Made by a program: the position numbers and the translations under genes | The notes under the pieces: generated by a model | Told to the model about the DNA's origin: nothing | Seen by the model: the letters and a program-made list of their open reading frames with translations, nothing else | Databases searched by the model: none | Shown here: positions 9,342-18,243 of the stretch, piece by piece | Position numbering within the stretch: position 1 is the stretch's first letter | How the letters are laid out: the number at the start of each line of letters is the position of its first letter | NCBI RefSeq assembly: GCF_019977275.1 | Contig: NZ_AP024650.1 | Coordinates: forward strand, 3,410,001-3,474,000 | Source of the DNA: Arthrobacter sp. StoSoilB19 | GTDB lineage: Bacteria > Actinomycetota > Actinomycetes > Actinomycetales > Micrococcaceae | Direction of reading: 5' to 3' | DNA length: 64,000 bases

Positions 9342-9959
9342 ATGACTTCCCCTTCAAAAGCAACCGCCGTTAAAGCGCTTGCCCCCGAAACCCTCCGGTC
9401 CTGGTTCACGGAGCACCAGGACCTCGTGGTCATCGACGTGCGCTCCGCCGCCGAATTCGAGTCCATGCACATCCGCGGCTCCTACAACGTGCCGCTGCCG
9501 CTGCTCTCGGAGCACACCGATGAGCTCGCCGCCCGGCTGGGTTCACGCGTGGTCCTGGTCTGCCAGTCCGGCGTCCGCGCCGAGCAGGCCCGGCAGCGGA
9601 TGGCCACCGTCGGCCTCGACACCGCCTACGTCCTCACCGGCGGCGTTCCGGGCTTCGCCGCCGCGGGCGGCGACGTGGTCAAGGGCAAGGACCGCTGGGA
9701 CCTGGAGCGCCAGGTCCGCCTGGCCGCCGGCTCCCTGGTGATGCTGGGCCTGGTGGGCGGCAAGTTCGTCTCCCCCAAGGTCCGCATGCTTGCCGGCGCC
9801 ATCGGAACCGGCCTGACGTTCTCGGCCGCAACCAACACCTGCGCCATGGGCAAGGCCCTTTCGGCCATGCCGTGGAACAAGGCCGCCAAGGAGCCCACCC
9901 GCGAAAGCGCCATCCTCCAGCTTCCCGTTCCGGCAGCAGAAGAGGACGCCGCGGCATGA
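9342..9959 (+). CDS. rhodanese with C-terminal membrane domain
   Basis: 205-residue protein starting at ATG 9342, preceded by GAGAGG at 5 nt spacing. Residues 15-110 form a rhodanese domain with [10 protein letters not shown] and the active-site loop VCQSGVRA (Cys74). Residues 130-185 form a DUF2892-like hydrophobic hairpin ([18 protein letters not shown] and [17 protein letters not shown]). Such fusions hold a sulfurtransferase at the inner face of the membrane, where it can pass sulfane sulfur to a neighbouring transporter. Its stop overlaps the start of the TauE permease gene by 4 nt, which supports joint function. Confidence 0.87.
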   Translation: MTSPSKATAVKALAPETLRSWFTEHQDLVVIDVRSAAEFESMHIRGSYNVPLPLLSEHTDELAARLGSRVVLVCQSGVRAEQARQRMATVGLDTAYVLTGGVPGFAAAGGDVVKGKDRWDLERQVRLAAGSLVMLGLVGGKFVSPKVRMLAGAIGTGLTFSAATNTCAMGKALSAMPWNKAAKEPTRESAILQLPVPAAEEDAAA

Positions 9960-10714
9960 TTCCGGCCCTGGGCCTGGGGCTTGTCGTCGGCATCGTCCTG
10001 GGCGTCGTGGGCGGCGGCGGCTCCATCATCGCCGTTCCGGCCCTGGTGTACGGCGTGGGCATGAGCCCCGCCCAGGCGATTCCGACGTCGCTGCTGGTGG
10101 TGGGCGTATCCTCGCTCACGGCCCTGCTCCCCAGGATCCGGGAGGGCCTGAACTGGCCCGTGATCGCCCTGGTCGGCGGCGCCGGGATTCCGGCGGCCTG
10201 GGCCGGCGCGGCCGTGGGCAAGCTGCTGGACCCGAACCTCCTGATGCTGGCGTTCGCCGGAATCATGGTGGCCGCAGGCATCCGGATGCTGATGAAACCC
10301 CGTGAAACCGAAGGGTCCTGCAGCACGGGGCCGCACCGGGCGTTCCGCTCCTGCGCCCCGAAGGCCGTAGGCGTTGGCCTGCTCGTCGGGTTCCTCACCG
10401 GGCTGCTCGGCGTGGGCGGCGGCTTCCTCATCACCCCGGCGCTGACCATCTTCCTGGGCCTGCGCATGAAGCAGGCCGTCGGAACGTCACTGGCAATCAT
10501 CGTGGTCAACTCCGCTGCCGGCTTCAGCGCCCACGCCGCCGGCTACACCGTCGACTGGGCCACCACCCTGGCGTTCGCGGTCCCGGCAATCCTGGGATCC
10601 GTCGTCGCCGCGCGGCTGGCCCGCCGCCTGCATGACAAGCACATCCGCATCTCATTCGCGGTACTCATCTTCGCCGTCGCGGCATGGGTCACCGCCGGCA
10701 CGGTCACCGCCTGA
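9956..10714 (+). CDS. TauE/SafE-type sulfur compound exporter
   Basis: Membrane permease of the TauE/SafE family, 252 residues from the ATG at 9956. Two internally related halves each begin with a glycine-rich segment, [19 protein letters not shown] and [17 protein letters not shown], the family signature; eight or so hydrophobic segments are visible. The loop between the halves contains two cysteines (GSCSTG and RSCAP). In staphylococcal cst operons a TauE protein accompanies persulfide enzymes and probably exports sulfite or thiosulfate; the same role is inferred here from context. Confidence 0.87.
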   Translation: MIPALGLGLVVGIVLGVVGGGGSIIAVPALVYGVGMSPAQAIPTSLLVVGVSSLTALLPRIREGLNWPVIALVGGAGIPAAWAGAAVGKLLDPNLLMLAFAGIMVAAGIRMLMKPRETEGSCSTGPHRAFRSCAPKAVGVGLLVGFLTGLLGVGGGFLITPALTIFLGLRMKQAVGTSLAIIVVNSAAGFSAHAAGYTVDWATTLAFAVPAILGSVVAARLARRLHDKHIRISFAVLIFAVAAWVTAGTVTA

Positions 10715-10734
10715 CCCACCAAGAGGAGAACACC

Positions 10735-11076
10735 ATGGGACTCATCGATTCCCTCAAAAAAGCCTTCAGCAAGCCCTACAAGACGGTATCCGTGGCGCAG
10801 GCCAAGGAACTCCTGGGCTCGGGGGCCACCCTGATCGACGTCAGGTCAGCCCAGGAATGGCGGACCGGCCGGGCGCCGCAGGCCAAGCACGTCCCCCTGG
10901 ACCGGCTGCAGGCCAGCACCGCCGGGATCCAGAAGACCCGCCCCGTGATCGCCGTCTGCGCCTCCGGAGTACGGTCCGCCTCAGCAGCACGCCTCCTGGC
11001 CGCCAAGGGGTACGACGCCTACTCGGTACGCGGCGGCATGGCCGCATGGCGCCACGCCGGCGAGCCCGTCCGCTAG
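10735..11076 (+). CDS. single-domain rhodanese
   Basis: 113-residue rhodanese from the ATG at 10735, with the ribosome-binding site AAGAGGAG just upstream; an upstream extension would overlap the permease gene. Motifs: LIDVRSAQEWRTGRAPQAKHVPL and the active-site loop AVCASGVRSASAA (Cys75), ending in the typical VRGGMAAWRHAG. It would transfer sulfane sulfur between thiols or cyanide/thiosulfate in the cytoplasm. It is the second of three consecutive rhodanese genes; the CASGVR loop differs from its neighbours' CQSGVR and CRSGNR, which suggests distinct partners. Confidence 0.87.
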   Translation: MGLIDSLKKAFSKPYKTVSVAQAKELLGSGATLIDVRSAQEWRTGRAPQAKHVPLDRLQASTAGIQKTRPVIAVCASGVRSASAARLLAAKGYDAYSVRGGMAAWRHAGEPVR

Positions 11077-11129
11077 GCAAGCAACACCACCCGGCAACCC
11101 AGCCGAAACCACTTCAAAGGAGAACCACC

Positions 11130-11426
11130 ATGGCTGAAATCACCATCACCGAAACCGACCAGCGCCGCTCCACCGCCCGGATCCTTGACGTCCGCGAGGA
11201 CTTCGAAGTCGCCGAAGGGATGATCCCCGGCGCATTGCACATCCCCATGGGCGAGCTGCAGGCCCGCTTGTCCGAACTGGACCCGGCCGTGCCCGTGATC
11301 GCCATTTGCCGCAGCGGCAACCGCAGTGCCGCCGTCGCTGAAGCCCTCAACGGCGTCGGCTACAAGGCGGACACCATGGCCGGCGGCATGACCGCGTGGA
11401 CCCGCGCCGGACTCCCCACCACCTAG
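11130..11426 (+). CDS. single-domain rhodanese
   Basis: 98-residue rhodanese from ATG 11130, preceded by AAAGGAGAA. Motifs: ILDVREDFEVAEGMIPGALHIPMGEL and the active-site loop AICRSGNRSAAVA (Cys60), ending TMAGGMTAWTRAGLP. The CRSGNR loop is typical of small rhodaneses that work beside persulfide dioxygenases and thioredoxin-like proteins. The TAG stop at 11424 is followed immediately by a thioredoxin remnant. Confidence 0.87.
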   Translation: MAEITITETDQRRSTARILDVREDFEVAEGMIPGALHIPMGELQARLSELDPAVPVIAICRSGNRSAAVAEALNGVGYKADTMAGGMTAWTRAGLPTT

Positions 11427-11427
11427 G

Positions 11428-11696
11428 CCCTGCCGCATGTTCGCCCCACCTACGGCGCCGCCGCCGAACGCCACCCGGACATCACCTTCGCCAAGGTGGA
11501 CACCGAAGCCGAACAGGCCCTCGCCGCCGCAGCAAACATCACCTCCATCCCCACCCTGATGGCCTTCAAGGACAAGACCCTCGTCTTCTCCCAGCCTGGA
11601 GCACTCAACGCCACCGGCCTCGAGGAAGTCATCCAGGCCGTCAAGAACCTGGACATGGACAAACTACGCGCCGAAGCCGGCCACCAGCACGCCTGA
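11428..11696 (+). pseudogene. thioredoxin remnant lacking its N-terminal half
   Basis: Thioredoxin C-terminal half: residues reading AERHPDITFAKVDTEAEQAL, then the cis-proline segment ITSIPTLMAFKDKTLVFSQPG and a final helix. From 11431 the other frame reads CRMFAP, the second half of a CGPCRMFAP active site, so the N-terminal half with the first redox cysteine is gone. One base appears to be missing near 11446, which shifts the frame between CRMFAP and YGAAAERHP. A 66-residue peptide from GTG 11496 could still be made but would lack the redox motif. A sequencing or assembly error could mimic the frameshift but would not restore the missing half. Confidence 0.65.
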
Positions 11697-11725
11697 GCCA
11701 ACGGCGGCCACATCAGTTCCCCTCG

Positions 11726-11755
11726 TTGCGTTATACCCCGGGGGGTATCTATACT
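11726..11755 (+). promoter_or_regulatory. promoter with CstR-type operator for the persulfide dioxygenase gene
   Basis: A -35 hexamer TTGCGT (11726-11731) and a -10 hexamer TATACT (11750-11755) are 18 bp apart, with the palindrome ATACCCCGGGGGGTAT (11733-11748) between them. This matches the operator of the divergent repressor promoter region and should place the downstream genes in the same regulon. Confidence 0.7.
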
Positions 11756-11801
11756 TGATTCAGAACCCCTCCATCCCCTTTCACCCGAAGGAGAGCACCA
11801 G

Positions 11802-13202
11802 ATGCTTATCGAACGCATTTACGACGAAGACCTGGCCCAAGCCAGCTACCTGATCGGCTGCCAGGCCAAGGGTGAAGCCATCGTGGTAGACGGCCGCCGC
11901 GACATCGCCGTCTACCAGGAACTCGCCGCGAAAAACGGCATGAAGATCGTGGCCGTCACCGAGACCCACATCCACGCCGACTACCTCTCCGGCACCCGCG
12001 AACTTGCCGCTGCCACCGGCGCCAGGATCTACGTCTCCGGCGAGGGCGGCCCGGACTGGCAGTACGAATTCGACGGCGAGCGGCTGTACGACGGCGACAC
12101 CATCACCCTGGGCAACATCACCATCAAGGCGGTCCACACCCCGGGCCACACCCCGGAGCACCTGTCCTTCCTGGTGACCGACGGCGCGTTCAGCAACCAG
12201 CCCGGCTACCTGCTCTCAGGCGACTTCGTGTTCTCCGGCGACCTGGGCCGGCCTGACCTGCTGGACGAAGCAGCCGGCGGCGTGGACACCCGCTTCGTGG
12301 GCGCCAGGCAGCTCTTCGCCAGCCTGCGCGACAAGTTCCTGACCCTGCCGGATTACGTCCAGGTCCACCCCGCGCACGGCGCGGGCAGCGCCTGCGGCAA
12401 GGCCCTCGGCGCCATCCCGTCCTCCACCGTGGGCTACGAACGCCTCTACGCCTGGTGGGGCCCGTACCTCGCCGCCAATGACGAGCAGGGCTTCATCGAT
12501 GAACTCCTGGACGGCCAGCCCGACGCCCACGCCTACTTCGGCCGCATGAAGCGCGAAAACCGCGTGGGGCCGGCCGTCATGGGCGAACGCGCTCCGCTGA
12601 AGGAACTGGACGCCGCCGTCGTGGCCAATGGCCTGGCGGAGGACACGCTGACCTTCATCGACACCCGTTCCAATGACGAAGTCCACCGCGGCACGGTGGC
12701 CCGGTCCCTGAACGTCCCCGCCGGGAAGTCCGTGGCCAGCTACGGCGCCTGGGTGGTCAACCCGGAAACGGACAAGAACCCGCTGGTGCTCCTTGCCAAG
12801 GACCGGGACCAGGCCCAGGACATGTGGGACCATCTGGTCCGGGTGGGCATCGACAACGTGGCCGGCTACGTCACCGGCATGGACGGCCTGCCCACCTTCA
12901 CTCCCAAGCTGATCCAGCCGGAGGAACTCGGGAAGTTCGACGCCGCGATGCTCCTGGACGTCCGCAACAAGACCGAGTACAAGGCCGGGCATGTCCCGGG
13001 CGCGTACCAGCTCAGCGGCGGCCGCCTCATGTGGCACCTGGATGAACTGCCGGCCGGCGTCACCATCGTGTCCTACTGCCAGTCGGGCGTCCGGAACTCC
13101 GTCGCCGCCAGCGCCCTGCGCCGGGCCGGGTACGACGTCGTCGAACTCGATGGCAGCTACGCCGCCTGGAACGCCTGGCAGAACAGCGTCCCCGCCGCCT
13201 AG
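11802..13202 (+). CDS. cstB: persulfide dioxygenase-rhodanese fusion, CstB-like
   Basis: 466-residue multidomain enzyme. Residues 1-250 are an ETHE1-type metallo-beta-lactamase dioxygenase with the iron-binding motif THIHADYLSG (His56, His58, Asp60), HTPGHTPEHLSF and LSGDFVFSGDLGRPDL. Residues about 270-360 form a rhodanese-like domain with no active-site cysteine in the loop position. Residues 370-466 are a complete rhodanese with YCQSGVRNS (Cys426). CstB-type proteins oxidise low-molecular-weight persulfides and combine sulfite with sulfane sulfur to give thiosulfate. A good AAGGAGAG site precedes the ATG at 11802. The order of domains matches CstB of staphylococcal cst operons. Confidence 0.9.
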   Translation: MLIERIYDEDLAQASYLIGCQAKGEAIVVDGRRDIAVYQELAAKNGMKIVAVTETHIHADYLSGTRELAAATGARIYVSGEGGPDWQYEFDGERLYDGDTITLGNITIKAVHTPGHTPEHLSFLVTDGAFSNQPGYLLSGDFVFSGDLGRPDLLDEAAGGVDTRFVGARQLFASLRDKFLTLPDYVQVHPAHGAGSACGKALGAIPSSTVGYERLYAWWGPYLAANDEQGFIDELLDGQPDAHAYFGRMKRENRVGPAVMGERAPLKELDAAVVANGLAEDTLTFIDTRSNDEVHRGTVARSLNVPAGKSVASYGAWVVNPETDKNPLVLLAKDRDQAQDMWDHLVRVGIDNVAGYVTGMDGLPTFTPKLIQPEELGKFDAAMLLDVRNKTEYKAGHVPGAYQLSGGRLMWHLDELPAGVTIVSYCQSGVRNSVAASALRRAGYDVVELDGSYAAWNAWQNSVPAA

Positions 13203-13220
13203 CCACTCCACCCAAGACCA

Positions 13221-13314
13221 CCCGGGCAGGACCCCCCTCCTGCCCGGGTTCAGGTCCGGGCGCGTCCCCCGCGCGTCCGGACCCGGCCCGGGCGTGCCCC
13301 CGCACGCCCGGGCC
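13221..13314. terminator. three consecutive GC-rich hairpins
   Basis: The 141-bp gap between the dioxygenase and MFS genes is filled by three stem-loops. Stem 1 pairs 13221-13231 with 13238-13248 (11 bp), stem 2 pairs 13253-13264 with 13272-13283 (12 bp including one G-U) and stem 3 pairs 13285-13296 with 13303-13314 (12 bp). Each loop is mostly C. No T-run follows, so this may attenuate or stabilise the message rather than end it. Confidence 0.55.
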
Positions 13315-13343
13315 ACCTTACGTCCCCACGAACGGAGCACCCC

Positions 13344-14621
13344 ATGCCGGGCAGGACCCTCCCCCGCCATGCCACCGGAACAGCCGGTGCCGTGCTGGGC
13401 CTGCGGCAGAACCTGGCGCAGTTCATGCTGCTGGTGGCTGTCAACGCGCTGGTGGGCGGCACCCTGGGCCAGGAACGCACCGTCCTGCCCCTGCTCGCAT
13501 CCCGGACGTTCCATCTGGACCTGTACACGGGCGCGCTGACCTACATCCTGGCCTTCGGCCTGTCCAAGGCCGCGACGAACTACTTCGCCGGCACGCTCTC
13601 GGACAGGTACGGCCGGAAACCCGTCCTCGTGGCGGGCTGGCTGGTGGCAGTGCCCGTACCGCTGATGCTCATCTTCGCCCAGTCCTGGGGCTGGATCGTG
13701 GCGGCCAACGTGCTGCTGGGCATCAGCCAGGGCCTCACCTGGTCCACGGCCGTGATCATGAAGATGGACCTCGTCGGCCCCAGGCAGCGTGGCCTGGCCA
13801 TGGGATTCAACGAGGCGGCGGGCTACCTGGGCGTGGCCGCCACCGCGCTGGCCACCGGCTACCTGGCAACTGCCTACGGCCTCCGCCCGGCCCCGTTCCT
13901 GCTGGGTGCCGCGTTCATTGCCCTGGGACTGGGCCTGACTGTCGTGGCTGTCCGGGAGACCCAACACCATGCCATGGCTGAGGCCTCACAACACGTCGGC
14001 GTCCACAGCAACGCCCATGCCGGCCTCTCCACGGGCCAGGTGTTTACCCTCACCAGCTTCAGGGACCGATCCCTTTCGGCAGCCAGCCAGGCCGGCCTGG
14101 TCAACAACCTCAACGACGGCCTGGCCTGGGGCCTCTTCCCCGTCCTGTTCGCCGGCGCAGGCCTGGACCTCGGCCAGATCGGCATCCTGGCGGCCGCGTA
14201 CCCCGCCGCCTGGGGTGCCGCCCAGCTGGCCACCGGCGCCGCGTCGGACCGGTGGGGACGGAAATGGTTCATCGCGGCCGGCATGCTGGTGCAGGCCGTG
14301 GCACTGGGAGTGGTCGCATCAGCGCACAGCTTCGGGCCGTGGCTCGCCGCCGCCGTCGTGCTGGGCCTCGGTACCGCCATGGTCTACCCCACCCTGCTGG
14401 CCGCCATCGGAGACGTGGCCCACCCGGCCTGGCGGGCCCGCTCCGTGGGGGTCTACCGGCTGTGGCGCGACGGCGGATTCGCCGTCGGTGCCCTCCTCTC
14501 GGGTGTCCTCGCCGACTTCTACGGCATCCCCGCCGCGATCGCCGCCGTCGCGATCCTTACCGCAGCCTCCGGCGCCGTGGTTGCCGTCCGGATGCGGGGC
14601 AGCGACCACGCCACGGGATAA
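13344..14621 (+). CDS. MFS transporter
   Basis: Major facilitator superfamily transporter, 425 residues with about twelve hydrophobic segments. The loop between helices 2 and 3 carries the MFS signature GTLSDRYGRKPVLVAG, and a second copy, GAASDRWGRKWFIAAG, lies in the second half. A His-rich linker (HHAMAEASQHVGVHSNAHAG) joins the halves at about residues 210-230. The ATG at 13344 follows a GGAG site at 6 nt spacing. The substrate is not known. Its place as the last gene after the CstB-like gene suggests export of a sulfur oxidation product or of a compound that produces sulfur stress, but this is inference. Confidence 0.82.
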   Translation: MPGRTLPRHATGTAGAVLGLRQNLAQFMLLVAVNALVGGTLGQERTVLPLLASRTFHLDLYTGALTYILAFGLSKAATNYFAGTLSDRYGRKPVLVAGWLVAVPVPLMLIFAQSWGWIVAANVLLGISQGLTWSTAVIMKMDLVGPRQRGLAMGFNEAAGYLGVAATALATGYLATAYGLRPAPFLLGAAFIALGLGLTVVAVRETQHHAMAEASQHVGVHSNAHAGLSTGQVFTLTSFRDRSLSAASQAGLVNNLNDGLAWGLFPVLFAGAGLDLGQIGILAAAYPAAWGAAQLATGAASDRWGRKWFIAAGMLVQAVALGVVASAHSFGPWLAAAVVLGLGTAMVYPTLLAAIGDVAHPAWRARSVGVYRLWRDGGFAVGALLSGVLADFYGIPAAIAAVAILTAASGAVVAVRMRGSDHATG

Positions 14622-14630
14622 AGCCGGCCG

Positions 14631-15605
14631 TTAGCCGCCGGGGGCAACGAACCGCCGGATCTCCGCCGCCATCCGCCCGGACTGCGTCCAGTGGAGGTAA
14701 TGACCGCCCTCAAGGGGCAGCACCTGGTGCCGCGTGATGTTCCTCAGCAGGTCTTCAGCCGCGGCCGTTTTAGTGGCTGTCCTGTCATTCTGTTCATCAG
14801 CGATGAAGGCCAGGACCGGAAGGTCTGCGGGGTATGTGACGCCGCGGAGCGCCGCAGCGTTGTTTGCGATGCGGGCCGTTTCATCGGCCACCGCGGAGTT
14901 GCCGAAGTTCCAGATCATCATGGTTCGCATCCGCTTCAGCTCTTCGTCGGAATAGGCGTTGCTGTCCGGATCGAAGAGGCCCGGCGCCACGGCGGCAACG
15001 TCGCGGACCAGCCCCGTTGCGGCCACCAGCTTCGCCCAGTTGATGCCGGGCTGCGGCTCCTCCACCGGATGGTCCCCCGGTTTGGGAATTGTCGCGTCGA
15101 TGCCCACCACCGCTGAGACTTCCGGGCGGTAACGGTTGGCATAGTCCAGCAGGTAGAACCCGGCGATAGAGTGGCCGGCCAGGACATAGGGCTGCCGGAC
15201 CTGGAGCTTTGACAGGACCTCATGGAGCTCGTTGCTGATGTTCTCATTGGTCCGCGCGCTGGCCTCCATGTCGCTGTAGCCATAGCCGAACCCTTCCACC
15301 ACGATCACATCGAAGTCGCCGAGTTCGCGGATCAACGGGGTGAAGTCCAGGCCGGGCGCGGCGGTTCCCAGGCCGCTGAGCAGGATGAGAGGCGGGCCCT
15401 GATGTGCTGCCGCGTTTCCATTGCGGACCACATTCAACGATCCCCCGGCCACCGCCACCCGCTCACCGTAGCCGGGCATGGTTGCCTTCTCCTGCGCCTC
15501 CAGGGCCGCGTTGGCCATCGCCGAGACCAGGACCAGCCCCAGGACAACCAGCGCCGCGATCCCCAGGCGGCGGCCCCAACGGCGGCGCTTCTTCCGGGTA
15601 TTCAC
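14631..15605 (-). CDS. membrane-anchored alpha/beta hydrolase
   Basis: Alpha/beta hydrolase of 324 residues starting at GTG 15605. A very basic N-terminus (TRKKRRRWGRR) and a single hydrophobic segment (LGIAALVVLGLVLVSAMANAA) predict that the enzyme domain faces outside the membrane. The catalytic domain has LILLSGLGTAAPG (oxyanion region), the nucleophile elbow LAGHSIAGF (Ser146), a likely acid in LAFIADEQND and the His in LEGGHYLHW. Substrate unknown. The start overlaps the acyl carrier protein stop by 4 nt, so it belongs to that operon, yet its predicted location argues against it acting on the cytoplasmic carrier protein. Confidence 0.8.
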   Translation of the reverse strand: MNTRKKRRRWGRRLGIAALVVLGLVLVSAMANAALEAQEKATMPGYGERVAVAGGSLNVVRNGNAAAHQGPPLILLSGLGTAAPGLDFTPLIRELGDFDVIVVEGFGYGYSDMEASARTNENISNELHEVLSKLQVRQPYVLAGHSIAGFYLLDYANRYRPEVSAVVGIDATIPKPGDHPVEEPQPGINWAKLVAATGLVRDVAAVAPGLFDPDSNAYSDEELKRMRTMMIWNFGNSAVADETARIANNAAALRGVTYPADLPVLAFIADEQNDRTATKTAAAEDLLRNITRHQVLPLEGGHYLHWTQSGRMAAEIRRFVAPGG

Positions 15606-15844
15606 CCGTGCCCTGCCAGGTACGTGACCAGGCCGTCCACGGTGGCTACCGCAGGGTAGTCGGCCTCCGGGATGTCCACTCCCGTGCTCTCCGCGATGAC
15701 CTCCACCAGGCGGAGGAAATCCAGCGAGTCCAGTTCCAGGTCCTGGCGCAGCCTGGCGCTGCCCTCCAGGTCCTCGGGCCCCACGTCGGGCGCCACTTTG
15801 CCGATGGCGGCCTCCACCGCCTGGCGCGCATCCTGTTCGTTCAT
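15602..15844 (-). CDS. acyl carrier protein
   Basis: Acyl carrier protein of 80 residues from ATG 15844, with GGAGGAG directly upstream. The phosphopantetheine attachment motif is LELDSLDFLRLVEVI, with Ser40. The protein is acidic, with DLEGSARLRQDLELDS before helix 2 and a short C-terminal helix, as in typical ACPs. It is a stand-alone carrier lying between a 2-oxo acid dehydrogenase E2 gene and an alpha/beta hydrolase gene, not next to fatty acid synthesis genes. It may carry the acyl group made by the E2 component or the upstream ligase; this is inference. Confidence 0.88.
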   Translation of the reverse strand: MNEQDARQAVEAAIGKVAPDVGPEDLEGSARLRQDLELDSLDFLRLVEVIAESTGVDIPEADYPAVATVDGLVTYLAGHG

Positions 15845-15872
15845 GGCTCCTCCTCCGTCCGGCTCCCGCTGC

Positions 15873-17258
15873 TCACAACTTTTCCGGCGCCTGCAGCAGT
15901 TCGTCGATGCGGGCCAGGAAACGCCCGCCGCGCAGCCCGTCACTGACCCGGTGGTCCGCGGACAGGGTGGCGATGGCGGCGTGCCGGATGCCGAGCATCC
16001 CGTTGTGCGCCCACGGCTGCTCCAGCACCTTGCCGAAGCCCACCATGGCCACCTGCGGCGGGTAGATCACCCCGTACACGCTTTCCACGCCGAGGTCCCC
16101 GAGGTTGGTCACTGTGATGGTGGGATCGGCCATCTCCGCGCGCTGAAGCCGCCCCGCCCTGGCCCGGCCGACCAGGTCCCGCAGCTGGTCCATCAGCTGG
16201 TCCAGGCTAAGGGTGTCCGCGTGGTGCACCGCCGGGGCCACGATCCCGCCGTGCCGCAGGGCAACGGCGACGCCCAGGTGCACAGCACTGCTGGGATGGA
16301 ACGCGCCCTTGGTGAAGAACCCGTTCATGTCCGGTTCTTCCTTCGCCGCCAGCGCGGTGGCCTTCAGCAGCAGGGCCGACGGCACCAGCCGCGATGACAC
16401 GGGGCGCTGCTGGTTCGCCGCCTGCATCCACGCCATCGCCGCCGCCAGGTCCAGGGTGGTGGACAGGTAGTAGTGCGGAATTTCCTTCTTGGAGCGGGAC
16501 ATCAGCGCGCCGATGGCCTGCCGCAGGCTTTCCGCCTTGCCGCCGGCCGCCGTCGTCCGCTTCCGCCCGGGTTGCTCCTCCTCCGGGGTTCCGCGCGGCG
16601 CTTCGACGGTTGGGGCTTCCACCGGTTGGGCTTCCGACGGCGGTGCTGCCGCGGGCTTTTCCGCACCGGCTTCCTTAGCTGGCCGTCCCCGGGGCGGAAC
16701 GGCGGCGAGCACGTCCTCCTCGGTGACCGCACCGCCCGGGCCCGTCCCCGTGACCGCGGACAGCTGGACGCCGAGTTCGGCGGCAAGCCGCCGTGCCAGC
16801 GGCGACGACCGGACCCGGTGCGTTTCGGGTGCTGTTGCCGGCTCCGGCGCCCGGGTGCTGGGCGCCGCAGCGGCGCGTTCGACGTCGGCCCTGGTCACCT
16901 CGCCGTCCGTGCCGCTGCCGCTGATGCGTCCGACGTCGACCCCCAGCGTGTGCGCAAGGTGCCGGACCGGGGGTGCTGCCTTTGCCTCGCGGTCCGCGGG
17001 CGGGGCTGGCGGGAGTTCGGCGGGCGTGGCGGTGATCCGGGCGATTGGGGTGCCCACGTCCACGGTGTCGCCGATGTCCACCAGGAACTCGGCCAGCACG
17101 CCTTCCTGGAACGACTCGATGTCCATCACGGTCTTGTCGGTGTCCACGGCCGCCACCAGGTCACCCTTGTGGATGTAGTCCCCGGGCTTGACCAGCCATT
17201 CCACCACCTTGCCGTGTTCCATGTCCGCGCCCAGGGACGGCATCCGGAACTCAGCCAC
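15873..17258 (-). CDS. 2-oxo acid dehydrogenase E2 acyltransferase
   Basis: E2 component of 461 residues. Order: lipoyl domain (1-75) with the lipoylated Lys42 in VDTDKTVMD; a first peripheral subunit-binding domain (about 95-130, [19 protein letters not shown]); a second (about 150-188, [20 protein letters not shown]); a Pro/Ala/Glu-rich linker; and the catalytic acyltransferase domain (about 240-461) ending with the active-site motif SADHRVSDG. It transfers an acyl group from lipoate to CoA in the cytoplasm. Two subunit-binding domains in one chain is uncommon. No E3 dihydrolipoamide dehydrogenase gene is in this window. The start overlaps the E1 beta stop by 8 nt. Confidence 0.9.
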   Translation of the reverse strand: MAEFRMPSLGADMEHGKVVEWLVKPGDYIHKGDLVAAVDTDKTVMDIESFQEGVLAEFLVDIGDTVDVGTPIARITATPAELPPAPPADREAKAAPPVRHLAHTLGVDVGRISGSGTDGEVTRADVERAAAAPSTRAPEPATAPETHRVRSSPLARRLAAELGVQLSAVTGTGPGGAVTEEDVLAAVPPRGRPAKEAGAEKPAAAPPSEAQPVEAPTVEAPRGTPEEEQPGRKRTTAAGGKAESLRQAIGALMSRSKKEIPHYYLSTTLDLAAAMAWMQAANQQRPVSSRLVPSALLLKATALAAKEEPDMNGFFTKGAFHPSSAVHLGVAVALRHGGIVAPAVHHADTLSLDQLMDQLRDLVGRARAGRLQRAEMADPTITVTNLGDLGVESVYGVIYPPQVAMVGFGKVLEQPWAHNGMLGIRHAAIATLSADHRVSDGLRGGRFLARIDELLQAPEKL

Positions 17259-18243
17259 CGGCGCCCACGGCCCTTCGCGCGGCGGCCATGACCCGCTCCA
17301 CGGACGGCAGCGCGGCCTGCTCCAGGTGCTTGGCGTACGGGACAGGGACCTCCAGGCTGCACACCCGCTCCACCGGCGCGTCCAGGTCGAAGAAGGCCTG
17401 CTCGGCGATCCTGGCCGCGATCTCGGCCGAGATGCTGCCGCTGCGCCAGCCTTCGTCCACCACCACGGCGCGGTGCGTCTTTTCCACGCTGGCGAGGACG
17501 GTGTGCATGTCCAGCGGGCGGAGGGAGCGGAGGTCGATGACGTCGGCGTCGATCCCTTCCCCGGCCAGCTGACCGGCCGCGTCCAGCACCATGGGCAGGG
17601 TGCCGCCGTAGGTGATGAGCGTCAGGCCCTGCCCGCCGCCGTTCCCTTGCCGCAGGACTGCCGCCTTGTCGATGTCCACGGCGCCGGCATCGTCGTCGAG
17701 CTCGCCGGCCATGTTGTACAGGGAACCGTGCTCGAAGATCAGCACCGGGTCCGGGTCCTGCAGCGCGGTCCAGAGCATACCGCGGGCGTCGGCCAGGGTG
17801 GCCGGGGCAAGGATGCGCAGCCCCGGAATGTGGGCATACCAGCCCTCCAGGCTGTGCGAGTGCTGGGCCCCGAGCTGACGGCCGGCGCCGGTGGTCATCC
17901 GGATGACGATGGGCACGTTGAACTGGCCGCCGGACATGTGCAGCAGGGTGGCCGCGTTGTTGATGATCTGGTCCAGCGCCAGCAGGCTGAAGTTGACGGT
18001 CATGATCTCGACGACGGGCCTCATCCCGCCCAGCGCAGACCCGATCCCTGCCCCCACGAAGCCGGACTCGGACAGCGGGGTATCGCGGATCCGTTCCGGC
18101 CCGAATTCCTCCAGCAGCCCCAGGCTCACGGCGAAACTGCCGCCGTACCGGCCCACGTCCTCGCCCATCAGGAACACCCGTTCGTCCCGCTGCATGGCCT
18201 CGCGCAGCGCGGCACGCATGGCCTCCCGGTAGGTGGTTTTCAT
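17251..18243 (-). CDS. 2-oxo acid dehydrogenase E1 beta subunit
   Basis: 330-residue E1 beta subunit of a pyruvate/acetoin-type dehydrogenase. It opens with [32 protein letters not shown] split across the usual first helix and includes [49 protein letters not shown] and [19 protein letters not shown], all family hallmarks. It pairs with E1 alpha to decarboxylate a 2-oxo acid with thiamine diphosphate. Pyruvate, acetoin and branched-chain 2-oxo acids are all possible substrates. Its start overlaps the E1 alpha stop by 4 nt. Confidence 0.9.
   Translation of the reverse strand: MKTTYREAMRAALREAMQRDERVFLMGEDVGRYGGSFAVSLGLLEEFGPERIRDTPLSESGFVGAGIGSALGGMRPVVEIMTVNFSLLALDQIINNAATLLHMSGGQFNVPIVIRMTTGAGRQLGAQHSHSLEGWYAHIPGLRILAPATLADARGMLWTALQDPDPVLIFEHGSLYNMAGELDDDAGAVDIDKAAVLRQGNGGGQGLTLITYGGTLPMVLDAAGQLAGEGIDADVIDLRSLRPLDMHTVLASVEKTHRAVVVDEGWRSGSISAEIAARIAEQAFFDLDAPVERVCSLEVPVPYAKHLEQAALPSVERVMAAARRAVGAGG

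Noticed and set aside
12216..13970. 584-codon open frame on the minus strand
   Set aside because: It runs opposite both the CstB-like and the MFS genes and through three hairpins; its sequence resembles no protein family.
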